From contig JAJEKV010000040.1 in the NCBI GenBank assembly GCA_021234155.1, positions 6,680,511 to 6,744,510 of the forward strand: DNA of 64,000 bases, read 5' to 3'. Position 1 is the first letter of the stretch. The number at the start of each line of letters is the position of its first letter. The stretch comes from Isoetes taiwanensis. Lineage: Eukaryota > Streptophyta > Lycopodiopsida > Isoetales > Isoetaceae. Under the pieces are notes generated by a model. It ran no database searches and had not been told where the DNA came from. It was given only the letters and a program-made list of their open reading frames with translations. Below are positions 1 through 11,378 of this stretch, piece after piece. A program made the position numbers and the translations under genes.

Positions 1-1055
1 CTTGTGATCTCAGAATCTATAAGGCCTCTAAGGCTGAGCTAACATGCTAAACCAGCTCATTGCTGGGCTAAAAGGCGGCATTGCGCAAAAGAATAACCAT
101 TTACCTGATCCCTGACTTGCTCCGGCTCCTCGGAATGTGTCCATGCCTTCGTTCAGGCTGAAGGCGGCTGCTGCTGGAAGATCTGTTGTGCAAATGCGAC
201 TTATCGGAGCCTGCCAATGCGAACTAGGATCTTGACTTGGCCGGAATGGCTCAAGAAGGCCCTAAATGCGAAAGAAGAAAAGTTTAGGGTTTAAGGAAAG
301 CCCTTATATGGGAACTAGGGTTAGGTTAGAAGGGATCCAATGGTTTATTGCCACTTGCCAAGGGGGGAGGGGAGGGTAGTTGTATATGTTTAATACACAT
401 GCACAACTTACGAGGTTGCCCCCTAGGTGCAACCCTTTACGTCTCGTTAGTACTTGTCATGATGACATGTACGTGTGACGTGGTAGTATAATATACGTAT
501 TCGGATCGTATGTTATACTGGAACGTCACAATATATCCTTCTTTATTTTCCATAGCTCCTGATCCAAAAGCTTAGATTCCCAGCTCAAATTCTAGCGCTT
601 GAAATCGCTCTATTTGTCAGGCTATTCACATGGTCGTCGTTTAAGCATCCACGCCACAGTCGGAGTTACAAATGAACAAAGCAAGGCGGCCTTAGGAGCT
701 CTGTGTCAAATCTCTGCTGGTTGCCGAATTCGAGCTTCATAAAAGTTTCATCCTTTGAATCCAAGCTCCGTAGAGGCACGCCTTTAGATCCTGTTTTTGA
801 TCCGCCATAAATGCTCATAAATGCGTCAGACATCTAAAATCAATGCAATAAATGCCATCAGTGCAACGTGTCATGGGCTCGTAATTTGTAAGGAACAAAA
901 TAGAGGAGAACAGAAATAGACACTGCATTACATAAGATAAGAAAAAGGCATTGACGCGAGATCTAATCAAGAATTTTTTAACTCTTAAAAAGGCATTAAT
1001 AAAAAAAGGCATTGACGTGAGCTCTAGGCTATCGTGGAATTTTATTAAAAAGGAA
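1..1055. other. Non-coding stretch, no gene seen
   Basis: No open frame here resembles a known protein. A G-rich polypurine run lies at 360-376, and an inverted repeat at 475-529 is listed separately. The short telomere-like string near 308-325 is a single occurrence, not an array. The stretch is probably decayed repeat or intergenic DNA. Confidence 0.5.
475..529. repeat. Imperfect inverted repeat (hairpin)
   Basis: The arms 475-497 and 507-529 are reverse complements over 23 bp with a few mismatches, around a 9-base loop. Both outer ends read gtgacgt/acgtcac, which contains an ACGT core. A short dyad (tgtcat-g-atgaca) lies just upstream near 455-467. It could be the end of a small foldback element or simply an intergenic palindrome. 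No function is claimed. Confidence 0.6.
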
Positions 1056-2894
1056 GACACCAAAGCTATTAAGGCCCTTTTTCCACTACATGATGTCTTA
1101 AATTTATCAAAAGATGATTAGGCCACATAAGCAAATAAGACATCGTAGATTTTCCACTGAAACTTTTTAGACATGTCTTTGTCTTATATGGATGCCGTAT
1201 AACTTCGGTGTCTCATTTTCTTCCGGGGGAAACCCCCCGCCATAAAATAAGACATCCAAAATTATCCAATTAGAGGCCTTCTCTGCCGTAATTTATGGAT
1301 GTCGCAAAAAAGAAGAAATGGAAGCATCACTGTAATAACCGCTGCAGCTGCAACCAGACCTGTAATCCATTGATGGCGAAACAATTTCTTGGCAAATATG
1401 AAAAGGAAAAAGCCCCTGTTTAGTAGACGAAGGCAAAAGCCCATGTTTGGTAGCGGAAGGCGAATCTCCGATGCTTTTGTAGGTCGGATTTTCGATAGGT
1501 TGAATTTGCTAGACCAATTTTCAGGTCGAAATTGCTGGAGATCGAATGTGCTGAGGCCGAAATTGAAGCAGGGCTTGTCAAAAAAGGAAGAGCAGGCCAG
1601 ATCTAGTTTGCCGAGGTCATTGAAGCAGGTCAAAATTGAAGCAAAAACGCATGTGTCGAAGCATGACAAGTCGAAATTGAAATAGTAGGTCAGGTCGGTT
1701 AAATTTTGCTTTTCGCTTTTGAAATTTTAGTGGAAAACCGTGATTATAGTAGAAAAACTGCGATTATAGTGGAAAACTGGGTGGATTATAAGATCGCCGA
1801 ACACACCAATCTGGCCGAAATCTTGCCAAAATCTGGCCGAAATCAAGCATTTGCGGCCGAAATTTGGAGATGAAATCGCCGATGGGTCAAAGCTGCAACC
1901 TGTGCTCAAAGAGTACGCTTTGTTTTCTCAAGCTCGTGGTTTTCAGCTCGCCGCTTTCTGTAATCTGATCATTTCGCTTCGCTTCTCGTGTTTGATTCGA
2001 GCTCGTATTGCATGCCCGATGTTAGCCCGCTTCTGCTTTCATGTTCCATGCCCGATGCAACAATGAAAAACAATAGTAGAAACATTGGGAATGAAGAGGC
2101 AAATATGAAGGAGATGCTTTCCCTATTCGATGCTTCAATCGCTTTTCCCTGTTCGATGCTTCAATTTGCATGTGGAAAACCAAATGTCTTATTTTAATAG
2201 TAAATGTCTTATTCTGAAGTAATGGAAAACTAATTTGTTTAAGACGTGTCTTATTATGACATGGCGCTGATATTAAGTTTGCCAATTCATTTGGTAATAA
2301 GGAGGGTATTCTCGAATGGTGGAAACTATGAATCCGGGTATTGTATTGTATTGAAAATGGTATGTTTGTGCATGTTTGAGCTGCTTCTTTGTTGTGAGGG
2401 GCAAGTTTCTATTTCAGTGGGGTATTTATGTATTATTTTTTTAACTGAACGCAATGGTCTGAGGAAGGAAATTTGGAGGCTGTTTTGGGAAGCTCCCACG
2501 TGTCCATACGCCAAGAAAAAGCCCAATTTTTCAGGGAATTAATAAGCGTGCATGAACCTTCCTTTTTTTGGCAGAGGCGGCAATGACACCCAAGTGTGCT
2601 TCGAGGCGTTGCTTTTTGATAGGCAACAGCGATGAAGCCCACAGATGAAGCCCACAGAGGCCCCATTGCTAGCTTTGCTGTCTAGGCTAGATTTGCTGCT
2701 GAAATGGATGCTGCCATAGCCGCTTCTTGCATGTAGCCTGATCCTCTGCTTTTTGCTTCGGCCTCTGGATGCCATTTGCAGGGTTTTTATCTCCTTCATC
2801 CGATTGCTATGAACTGGATTGATTCGGGCCTACGATTATCTGCAAACAACCTGCATGCTTTTGTTTTGGTGTAGGTAATGTGATGGCATGGTTT
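1056..2894. other. Region upstream of the Harbinger-like gene
   Basis: No convincing coding sequence. The stretch has repeated short words such as gtcgaaatt and ggccgaaat between about 1460 and 1870. It also has a caccaaagctatta motif at 1058-1071, which recurs at the starts of repeat copies A and B, and several gtctta(t/a) words at 1090-1260 and 2186-2262. It may be the 5' part of the transposon whose transposase follows, but I could not define a terminal inverted repeat. Confidence 0.4.
2191..2262. repeat. Dispersed repeat, copy 1 (partner at 54558)
   Basis: This about 70-bp segment runs from attttaatagtaaa through gtttaagacg to tatgacat. It matches 54558-54626 in the same orientation with a few substitutions and indels. 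It lies upstream of the Harbinger-like transposase, so it may belong to that element's family. The partner has no transposase beside it. Confidence 0.7.
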
Positions 2895-2903
2895 CTTCTA
2901 TAG

Positions 2904-4173
2904 ATTGGTGGGATTGTACGAAGCGGATATTGCATTCGATTTCAAAAAGAGGTTGCGAATCTCTAAAGCAACATTCCAGTACTTGTGCCACGAGTTAGGG
3001 CCGCTAATGGTAAGACAAGATACCAAGTTCAAGACAGCTATACCAGTTGAAACCAAAATTATGATAGCTTTGAGTAGGCTAGCTACCGGTGACACATTGC
3101 TAGGTATAGCAGATTCTTTTTGTGTTGGTTTCGCAACTGCGCAATAAGCTACTATAGAGTTTGCTACTTGTGTAAATTGGAAACTAAAAGAATTATATAT
3201 TAAATGGGCTTCTTTAAATCGGATGAAAACTTTAGCAAAGGCTTTTGAGCATGTCCATGGTATTCCTTCTGTTATTGGAGCAGTCGATGGAAGTCACATT
3301 CCAATAATAGCAGGACCACGGGGAATCTCCACCAAGATTATTATACCTAAAGGGTTTTCATTCCCCGTTGCTTCAGCTCATAGTGTCAAGAGAGTGTCTT
3401 ATACGGGATTTTATATTGGGTGGCCCGAAGCATCCATGATTGGATGCCGTATTCCAGCGCTCATCCGGCAGGGCAACGTGATCATGAACGGCTACATAGC
3501 ACCCACCGCCCCTTGTCGGTGATGCAAAAGATATCCACCATGCCATTACATGCTGAGTCTTTTTAAAGGACATAAGGACGGATTGAGCAAAGAAGAATAT
3601 TATTGGAATTATGTGCAGTCTAGCACAATAATGTCAGTAGAGCAGGCTTTTGGACGTTTGAAAGTCAGGTTCAGGATAGTATTGAAGAGGAATGACATGC
3701 ACTTAGAAAATACAGTTCATGTTGTATCAGCGTGTCTCGTGTTGCATAATATTTGCATTATTCATGGTGATGGGTTTGAAGAGAACTGGGCAAAAGAAGC
3801 AAGGCATGAGCTAGAAGCATCTATTGCACATGAAAAGGTGTTGGTTGCAGGTAGAAAGAGATGGAGAAACAGACATGGAGATGTCACTAATCAACATTTG
3901 GAGGCAATGAGGTATTGCCAATATGCAATCTATAAGTTGCATGGGACATCATTGACCACAGATGAAGCTCTCGCGAGAACGATGGATAGTGAAAGTGATG
4001 TATCTTATAGCTCACAGTCTCATATTGCCGTTGGTGGTGATGCCACAAGGAGAAATGCGATAGCAAAAGCTTTATTTGAAAACAAAAGCGATGAACTCAT
4101 TGAAAAGCATAGCTTCTTTGAATTCCAGGAGCCTGATTGTTCTATTTTATTTGTTGCTGGATTGAGGATATAA
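2904..4173 (+). pseudogene. PIF/Harbinger-type transposase, broken
   Basis: The family (DDE_Tnp_4 nuclease) moves PIF/Harbinger DNA transposons. Homology begins after a plausible 3' splice site (ttctatag, ending 2903), with no ATG at the start of the open frame. The N-terminal part reads ISKATFQYLCHELGPLM. An in-frame TAA (3145-3147) interrupts it, then it continues to IGAVDGSHIPI, whose D at 3286 is the first catalytic aspartate. Frameshifts follow between about 3300 and 3550. The second D is in LVGDA (3521). The third acidic residue is the E of VEQAFGRLK (3640), within an open stretch running to 4173. Summed length, about 420 codons, is typical. At least one stop and two frameshifts make it inactive as read. 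No partner Myb-like ORF was recognised nearby. Confidence 0.88.
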
Positions 4174-4323
4174 TTCATTTGGGAAGTTAATTTTCTTAAG
4201 TTGTAGCACTGGTTTATGCAATTTGCTTTATTATAGTTGTATTTTGTAGCACTTGGTAGTGCAGTTAATTCCAATTCCATGTTTTGACCTGTTTTATCAT
4301 CTGATTTCTAATTATCTGAAATG

Positions 4324-4353
4324 TAAGACATAAGACATAAGACATAAGACATG
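4324..4353. repeat. Short tandem repeat (taagaca)n
   Basis: Four consecutive copies of the 7-base word taagaca, about 150 bp after the Harbinger-like coding region. The same word recurs singly at 1090-1260 upstream of the transposase, so it could be subterminal repeat sequence of that element. That link is inference. Confidence 0.8.
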
Positions 4354-7065
4354 ACCATAACATGGTCCTGGCCCTGATCCTTGAACGACTACTATGCCAT
4401 AAATATGTCCCATGAAGTCAGTGCTCAATATCAATATTTATTTACGCCAAAAACTAAGCCTTTGACCACTAGCAACAAGCAAACCTCGCGCCATCTTTAG
4501 TTGTGATGAAGATAAGTCCAAAGACATGGAGGTCTTCATGTTGAAAAGCCACCAGTCCAATACCACCCCTCGCATTTCAAACCTCAACTTGTTTTGAAAC
4601 CGTGGAAAGAAGAATGGGATGTTTTATCCCAAACGATGCAAGTTTATAATGGGCAATAATATGCCATAAATGACCCTTACTTTCAAAGTAGGAGTTTTAG
4701 CAAAAGGCGTGGAAATGAGTTGAACCGTAGAAAAAGCTTCTAAAATGATTCCATTTAAATTGGGAATGACCTTTACAAATTTGCTGGAGACAATGGGGAA
4801 TCCCTTGATTCTTATCTTGGCTAATAAGTGAACATTGAAACTCCAAATTTCTTTTTATCACCAAATCCAAGAATAATAACTAACAAAACCCAAATCTATG
4901 TTCACCCTAGCAAGGCTCTTTGGAGGATACTACAACTTTTTCAGACATTTGCAAGTTCCTTTAATTTACGTCTTGATCAGACTTGTACTGACACAAAATC
5001 TTTCCTCCTCAAGGTTTATTAACTCGCAAAACACATCCTTTGGTATCACTTGTGAATAATATATATATGAGCGAAGATAATTCTCTCTAGATTAAAGTGA
5101 CTTCTAGTTCACAAGTGGACAAGGAAAACCCTTCGTACACACCTTACATATCCGGCTTATACGATAATGTCATTGTAAGGATGTGCAATGCTTTTCATAG
5201 TACATGTGATTGGATGTCTGAATATTGGTACATTTTATTTAGATCTGCTGTATGGTCCTTAATGCCAGAATCAATGTACCGTTATTGGTACCTAATCAAT
5301 GTACCAGGAATTGTTTCACAGTTTAATTCCTGCCAAAGTGAGATTGATAGGCTTCTACAATCGATTCCTCTTATTTCACTAGGTGCAAAATAACAAGGTA
5401 AGCAAAAGATTGTTTAGTTTCTTCCACGGTGGTCACTTACCCAGCCCGACTTATTAGAACTAACAACTTCATTCACTTTCGGGGCTCTTGACCAACTGAG
5501 AGCCATACAGTGAGACCAGCAAACTTATGATCTAGACGAAGAAGAAAAGACATTATGGGGAACCTTATTGAAAAATCAAAGGACAATAGATGAAACTATT
5601 GAATTGCAGCAGTCACTCTCTTATGGTTATCTAGATATTTCACTTTATGAAGCAATCTCTTGCTGATATAGACCAGTGTGACAGATTAAGGAGTTTCAGA
5701 ATGGCTGACATACTTTTGAGTAAAAAAAAAAATACAGTTTTGTCACTTTAGATGGGGCAGGTGAGAGGCAAGTAACTTCCTTGTATTCCCATGGAGCAAG
5801 AACAATTTGATCTGAAAAAATCTGAAAATTCACCTGGGAAACAATTTGATAAAGTAATTCCTTAAAGCAACAGTTTACATCGTTCAAATGGACAGTTTTC
5901 ATCAATAATTTTTTTTGCAGCAGAAATAAAATCATGCCATCTTTTCAATGAAAGCAGCAAAGTTCCTTTGCATTTCCTCCATGATGTGTAGCTTTCGAAT
6001 CGCCGTTTTCTTCATGGCGCCATGCGGTGATTTAGAGAGCTCTTAGCCAATGGCCGACTTTTCCATCAAGGACAATGCGATTTGCTTTGGCTTTCTTTTG
6101 CGGTTCCAAGCTCGGGTACTTTCTTTATTTCCTTTTTGATAGGCTCTTCTTCTTTATCGTCACATTTATCGTCCACTTCGATTCAAGCATGAACATGCTC
6201 TCTCTCCAAAATAGCTATCAACCAAATTGTAATGAGGGCAAGTTTGCCTTCTATCATGGCCCGAACAAGTATTCCAAATGATATCTTTCGTCTTTGCTTA
6301 AAACATCTTGAATTTTTTTTTCGACATGCTTTGGAATCCTTCTTGAAATCGTGACACGCAAATTACTACTCTTATGCAATGCACCTTCTTCCATAAATCC
6401 ACACCTCGTTTAGGAGAAGCGAGAATTTACGCTATCATGTCACCTAGTGCATGGAGCAAAGCAACGACATGATGCTCGGCCATGTTCTTGGAGCAAAGAT
6501 CTTTATCTTGATCTGAATCAATTGTAGGATCTCGCTTGCTTTTTATCTTAATGCATTCTTTATCACCTTTTGACGCCCCTTTTCTTTGATTGGCATTGAT
6601 CCGAAGTTGAAGTAGGTTGTGTTGTTTGCAATAACCGAAATGGGGATGGTGGAAGAATAGTATTTGAGGCTTGATGAATGAAATGTGGAGCAGTGTTATT
6701 TGGTAATGGATTGATGAAAGGTGGAATCATTTGGCTAGGGAATACATAAGGAATGGGTGAGCGAAGTTGCTACGACCCGTTTCTTGCCGGAATTGAAAAA
6801 AGCGGAGGACATGTTGAAGGTACCAGATGGGTTGAGTTTTTGTGAGAACTCAAGCACTTGAATATCACTTTCTTGTGTGCACTAGATAAACTCCCCGTTG
6901 GCTCATCTCCATCTACATGCACATAGAACATAAAAAAAATGGTAGTGAGAATGGATTACTCATGAAAGTTGGAGGAAGGTAGACGAGCATGCAAGGAGGG
7001 AAGAATCATGTCAATTAATGAGATGAGTGATGTAGCGTAAATATAAAACTACATACATATGAGAG

Positions 7066-7174
7066 AGGAATTACGAACATATCAGATAAGCATATTCAGA
7101 AAGTTGAAATTCACATGTGAATCCACCACTAACCTAAAGAGAAAGGAATTACGAACATATCAGACAAGCATATT
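7066..7174. repeat. 31-bp direct repeat, 78 bp apart
   Basis: The 31-base word starting aggaattacgaacatatcag at 7066-7096 recurs at 7144-7174 with one difference. The intervening sequence is unrelated, so this is a local duplication of no known role. Confidence 0.8.
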
Positions 7175-7599
7175 GTTGATATTCACTTGCCCTTCATTGA
7201 AAGAATTCAGAGGACGAAAGAATTAATGATCAGAACATACCTCTGGCAGAAGTAAATGCTGGAATTCACAATCCTGGAGATTATACGACACCGAAGCAAT
7301 TGCACTGTAGTTTATAATCTTTCATGGCGCCAAATTTCTCCCTCTGGCGCGAAATCATCCACCACAAGAAGTGTTCCACGGTGGTTGATAGAAGTTGACA
7401 TGGAGGATCGCCTCAACTTTGGCAGGCAAGATCCCCCGTCCACAACTTCGGCACTGCCAAATTGATGATTAGTATTTAGGCGGCCGTAGTGTGATTCGTT
7501 GTGTATTTTAGCCTCCAACGTGGCATCAAACTATTTAACCTTCTAGTTTTAAAATTTTCGGACGGGCGTGGTGTGATTTCACCCTAATAAGACTAAAAG

Positions 7600-8919
7600 G
7601 CACCAAAACTATTAAATAAAAGGCACCAAAGCTATTAGGAGCAAATCCGTCGGTGTGAGGAGCACCTGTAAAAGATCTAGGTCCGGTGATTTCTTCTCAC
7701 CGAGTTGTCGGGATCCATCCCCTGATAGTTTTCCAGCAGTTTGTGGTTTCCCCAAATCTAAACTCCCGCTGCTTGTGGAATCAGAGAGCAACTTCCAACT
7801 CCGGAAGTTTCTAATTATTCGATTTGATTGGCTTACTGCTAAAAGCCGGGCCCCTTCAATGTCGACTCTTCCGCCAGAAGTGTCTCTACCTGTACGATCT
7901 GTTAGACGAAGGATTACACCCCATGTAGTTAGGCGATGGATTACACCTCCTGTAGTTGTCGCGACAGTTCAAGGATGCTTCATGATGGTTGCTGTTTGGA
8001 TGATGGGAATAATTACCGATCATGTCGTTGATAAAGCCGTTGATAAAATCGGGGAGAAATGCTTGCTCGTGGTTGATAAGCTTGGAGAAAAGAGCCTGGT
8101 GGTGGTCGATAAGCTGGCAGAAAATAGCCTGATGGTGGTTGATAAAGTGGCGGAGTGGCACAGAACAGCTTGATTGTTGTGGATAAGCTTGATTGTTGTG
8201 GATAAGCTCGGACAGAAGATACATTGTAGCCATGTTTGGACTCGGGACCCTTAATCTGGCCTCGACTGGTGCGATTTTGTGTTTGGTAAATCAATCTTGT
8301 TTTTGTTCTCTGTTCTCTGTGAGTTCGAGCAGCTTGGGGCAATTTTGAGCTTGAAAAAAAGCTGTTTACGGTTTATTAATCTGTTGTCTTTCAATTTCTT
8401 CTGTTTGTCTATTGTTTTTATCTATTGTATCTATTGTCTTTTGAATCTCTTCTGTTTATCTGTTTTACATATCTATTGTTTTTATAGTATATCTAGACTA
8501 TTGTATTTTGTGGAGTTGAGAGAGACATTGAGGATTTAAACCTCCAGGAGGCTTTGGCCTTGCCAGTTCCTCAAAAAATCCTTTTGTTGCCTAGATATTC
8601 ATGCTTCTAATTGAAGCTCCTTGGTGAAAATTGGACTTGAGTGCAGAGGGCAGCAGAGCAGGGGCGGTTTCCGTGGTTTCTTTTAGGCCTTATTAGATTT
8701 GTTGTTCGGGCTTCACATGGATTAAAACGTCATCTAAATTGGTCTGAAGGATGTATTGGTGGCTGATCGAGTTTGGAAATGAAGAAAAAAGCATCAACAA
8801 ATTTTTGGAGCCCTAGGGAGGGTGACCTCCTCTGTCAATTACCATTCTTCGACTTTTTAACACCTGTTAGTCTATCCGCCAATAATTTTCCATTTTAGCC
8901 CCACTATTGAACCTTCATT
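7600..8919. repeat. Repeat unit copy A, left part
   Basis: This segment matches 59800-61233 (copy B) in the same order and orientation with many small indels and substitutions. It starts around the caccaaagctattag word (7624-7638 and 59804-59818). An ATG ORF at 7655-8173 is open in copy A (172 aa with an 11-residue repeat). The corresponding region of B is frameshifted, so I do not accept it as a gene. A pyrimidine-rich stretch rich in tctattgt and ctgttt words follows at 8380-8520. The unit is interrupted at 8919 by retrotransposon LTR1 and resumes at 11583. It may be an unclassified transposable element or a segmental duplication. Confidence 0.8.
8039..8160 (+). repeat. 33-bp minisatellite coding an 11-residue repeat
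   Basis: Three full units and one partial of about 33 bp begin gttgataag or a variant. Translated on + they give units like KLGEKSLVVVD. The array is shorter and more broken in copy B near 60355-60470. The reading frame is kept across units in copy A only. Confidence 0.75.
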
Positions 8920-9126
8920 TGCAATAGACCTTTGGACGGACGCGTCGAAGGGGGTTGCATGCATCCATAAAGGGGTTGCATGCATCCCTAAGAGGTTGCA
9001 TGCATGCATGGAGGGCTGCTAGCTATAAAGAGGCTCGGGGGAGAGCTCAAGGGGCATTCCGCTTTTACCGGTTGCGAGCTCGTGGTTGGGTGGTGAGTAT
9101 AGCTAGCATGTCATTTGTGCATTTCA
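8920..9126 (+). repeat. 5' LTR of LTR1
   Basis: A 207-bp TG...CA repeat, near identical to 11379-11582 apart from about 15 bases near 8931-8950 and a short stretch near 9059-9076. It carries three tandem copies of a 21-bp word (ggttgcatgcatcc...) at about 8951-9010. A TATAAAG box follows at 9024-9030. That arrangement fits repeated U3 elements ahead of a Pol II promoter. Confidence 0.93.
9024..9030 (+). promoter_or_regulatory. TATA box in 5' LTR
   Basis: TATAAAG just downstream of the triple 21-bp repeat, conserved at 11482-11488 in the 3' LTR. Its position near the middle of the LTR fits a U3/R boundary. It is assigned by position and sequence only. Confidence 0.6.
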
Positions 9127-9127
9127 G

Positions 9128-9140
9128 TGGTATCAGAGCT
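9128..9140 (+). other. Primer binding site, initiator tRNA-Met
   Basis: TGGTATCAGAGCT lies one base after the end of the 5' LTR. It is the usual complement of the 3' end of plant initiator methionine tRNA, which primes minus-strand synthesis in most plant Ty3 elements. This fixes the orientation (+) and the LTR end. Confidence 0.93.
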
Positions 9141-9150
9141 TCAAGTTGTG

Positions 9151-9850
9151 ATGGACCAATCCGCTGGGGAAGTGGATCGGATAATGGAGTTGGAGACCGA
9201 CAATGCGATTTTGAGCGAAAAGTTGGAAGCTGCTTTAGCTCGCATACAGGAGCTTCAGGACATGGACTCGCTTCGGGCCGAAGTTCGGCAGTTGAAGCTG
9301 TCGCATGATGCAGGACATCCACGTGTCAGTGGTATTAAGACTGGCGCGAATGTGAAAATTGAGTTCAAACCTTATTTGGCAGCCACGATGATGGAGGAAC
9401 TCTTTGCATGGTTCGCGGGATCTGAACTCATATTTACGCCAAAACCAAAGATGATGATGACACTTTCGGCTTTATTTTGCTGAACGTCACTTAGGAGGGG
9501 TCGCTATAAGGATTGGTGGCTTGATCTACTCAAGCACCACCCAAAAACTCCGATCACAACATTTGCAGTTTGAGACACTCATTAAGGAAAGGTTTCGGGT
9601 CATAATTGGGGCCGGGATTTGCTCTCGAATGGAACCATTGACCCAACAAGACAAAGGAGTCCGTTAAAACGATTTTTCGGTAAGAGTCTTGAAGAAAAGG
9701 TCTCAACTTTGGCAAAATGATGCGCAGAAATCTGACCGTTGATGGGCGCGTGTCCATCGTTGGATCCGAGCCAAGTTGGATCTTCAAGCTACAAACCTTT
9801 CTTTTGGGGCCCTCTGCAAACTAGCGAGAAAAAGTTGAAAGAGGAGGGTC
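9151..9850 (+). pseudogene. gag remnant of LTR1
   Basis: The ATG at 9151, 11 bases after the primer site, opens a 110-codon frame to a stop at 9481. Its first about 50 residues are heptad-patterned (IMELETDNAILSEKLEAALA), as in coiled-coil N-termini of some plant Ty3 Gag proteins. Frameshifts near 9400-9480 move the homology to other frames, where YKDWWLDLLKHH and, later, LIKERFR resemble the capsid region (usually KWW...L and ERF). It is broken by at least two frameshifts and gives no complete capsid. Confidence 0.75.
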
Positions 9851-10447
9851 TTTCATTAACTCAGGCCATCAATGCACAAAGGGGTTAAATCTATGTCGTT
9901 TATGATTCCCACGGGTCATTCTCACAAGTTTGTTAAACCCGCATCGAAGAGCGTACCAATGGAGATCATGTTCCTCCTATTTCTGCCTTAGGGTCAGGTG
10001 CAAAGCGTTCGGGAGGAGGATAAGTCTTAGAGAGAGGAGCCTAAAGAATCCTATATGGCTCGGAAGAATCGCCTCGCCGTGCGTGAGCATAAGTGTTTAT
10101 TTGCTCTAGTCGACCATAAATTTTTTGAATGTTCCGGGTACACCCCAAAGGAAAAAGGGATTCAAAATCGAGATACATCTAAAGTTCCAATCGAATCTAA
10201 GAAAGAAAGCGGGACAAAAAACGGTGGCTTTTGTGGGTCATTCCTATACACTAGACCATCCCGAACATAGTCATTTTTTGCGTTTTTGGGCAACTGTCCC
10301 GGATCAGAAAAGTGCATGCTCTTTTGATCCCGGTAGTGGTTTGATGTGATTTCCGATAGGTTAGTGAAGGCGTTGGACTTGTCCACTCTTCCATGACAAA
10401 TCGATGGATTTGTCGTCCGCTTTTCGTGGTCAACTTTCACCTTCACC

Positions 10448-10630
10448 TTGGTTGTTAAAGATTTGGAATACTCCATTCAAGGTTTTAACGTAAACGTACT
10501 TTTGGTGGCTGACCTTGGCGGTGTGGATCTTTTGATTGGGATGCCCCGGCATCAAGAGTATAATCCTTTGGTTGACTGGGTTTTACGGTACTCTTTTATT
10601 AGCCTTGGATGGAGGAAAAAGGACCTTTAA
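10448..10630 (+). pseudogene. Retropepsin (protease) fragment of LTR1
   Basis: A 60-codon open stretch contains VLLVADLGGVDLLIGMPRHQ followed by EYNPLVDW. This matches the C-terminal part of Ty3 aspartic proteases, where a D-(I/V)-(I/L)-L-G-M segment is followed by W-L and N-P-x-x-D-W. The catalytic D-S/T-G lies upstream and was not found, so only the tail of the domain is recognisable. Confidence 0.7.
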
Positions 10631-10929
10631 GTTGGTTAAGGATCTTGTGATCGGCCCCATTCCAATGGTTTACGTTGTCAATTTCGGTGCATGGGCAAAC
10701 AAGGCGAGATTAAGTGCCAACTTGGCCGAAGTTACTTCAAAATTTGGTTTGATTCGACATAGTTATTCACCTTTTTGGTGCACCGGTTTTATTGGTCGGA
10801 AAAGGAACAATTCTTGGCGTGTATGTGTATTGCAAGTCTTTAGAAGAATACTATTTGCATTTGCAATTATTATAGACAAGTTTGTTAAGAATTTTGCTAG
10901 CATTGCTCGGAAGAATAATATGATTTGGA

Positions 10930-10992
10930 CAGGTTGTGGATTGTTTGACTAAACAAGCCCACTTTATTCCTTGTTCAAATAACTTAAAACTT
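10930..10992 (+). pseudogene. Integrase core fragment of LTR1
   Basis: Read from CAG at 10930 the sequence gives VVDCLTKQAHFIPCS. This matches the conserved VVDRLTKxAHFIP segment just after the first catalytic aspartate region of Ty3 integrases. A few codons upstream, FVKNFASIA (about 10880-10906) resembles the reverse transcriptase/RNase H linker. The rest of the integrase is deleted, which explains the short interior. Confidence 0.75.
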
Positions 10993-11020
10993 ATGATGCA
11001 TGCAAATGACTTTTAAGGAA

Positions 11021-11230
11021 TGTGATTGGGTATGGATGAGGATTCACAAAGGCCACTTTAAGAAGGACGCAGAAAAAGACCTTAAGTTGGCCTCTATTAA
11101 TGTTTCAGGTTGAATGATAAATCCACTAGTGGTTCTAAGCAATATTTGGTTAAGTTTTCCAATCGGCCTTTGGAGGGCGCTTCATGGGGTTCGTGGCCAT
11201 TTATTAGAGGCCTATTCCGATATTCTGCAT
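11021..11230 (+). pseudogene. Integrase C-terminus and chromodomain of LTR1
   Basis: The segment 11021-11100 reads DWVWMRIHKGHFKKDAEKDL, matching the GDWVW/LRKERF region behind the integrase core. In another frame, 11131-11229 reads GSKQYLVKFSNRPLEGASW. This is the KxYLVKWxGxPxxxxTW signature of a chromodomain, placing the element with the chromoviruses. A TGA (11227-11229) ends it before the purine tract. Confidence 0.75.
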
Positions 11231-11366
11231 GAATATAACGAGTAGGAAGGCACAAGACATTGGGAAGGCTTCTAGATGCCTGCCTAAAAGAGGGCTGCCA
11301 AGACAAGATTATGCTAAGATGGCAAAAGGACTCTAGCCCCTTGCGGCCCGAGGACTCTGCGATGTC

Positions 11367-11378
11367 AAGGGGAGGGAA
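11367..11378 (+). other. Polypurine tract of LTR1
   Basis: AAGGGGAGGGAA lies immediately before the TG of the 3' LTR. This is the expected primer for plus-strand synthesis and fixes the 3' LTR start at 11379. Confidence 0.9.

Larger units (their letters stand above)
4174..7599. other. No gene recognised
   Basis: AT-rich sequence with short open frames that do not resemble known proteins. The longest, at 5097-5393 (+), lacks an ATG and has no recognisable domain. A short tandem array sits at 4324-4353 and a 31-bp direct repeat at 7066/7144. Nothing else is supported. Confidence 0.5.

Noticed and set aside
308-325. Telomere-like agggttaggtt string (also near 29490)
   Set aside because: Only one or two units, not an interstitial telomere array.
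5097-5393. 98-codon open frame
   Set aside because: No ATG at the start, no domain, no supporting context.
7655-8173. 172-codon ORF in repeat copy A as a gene
   Set aside because: The frame is not preserved in copy B, and half of it is a 33-bp minisatellite.
8955-9308. 117-codon ORF overlapping the 5' LTR of LTR1
   Set aside because: It runs through the LTR and primer site out of frame with gag, so it is a shadow.
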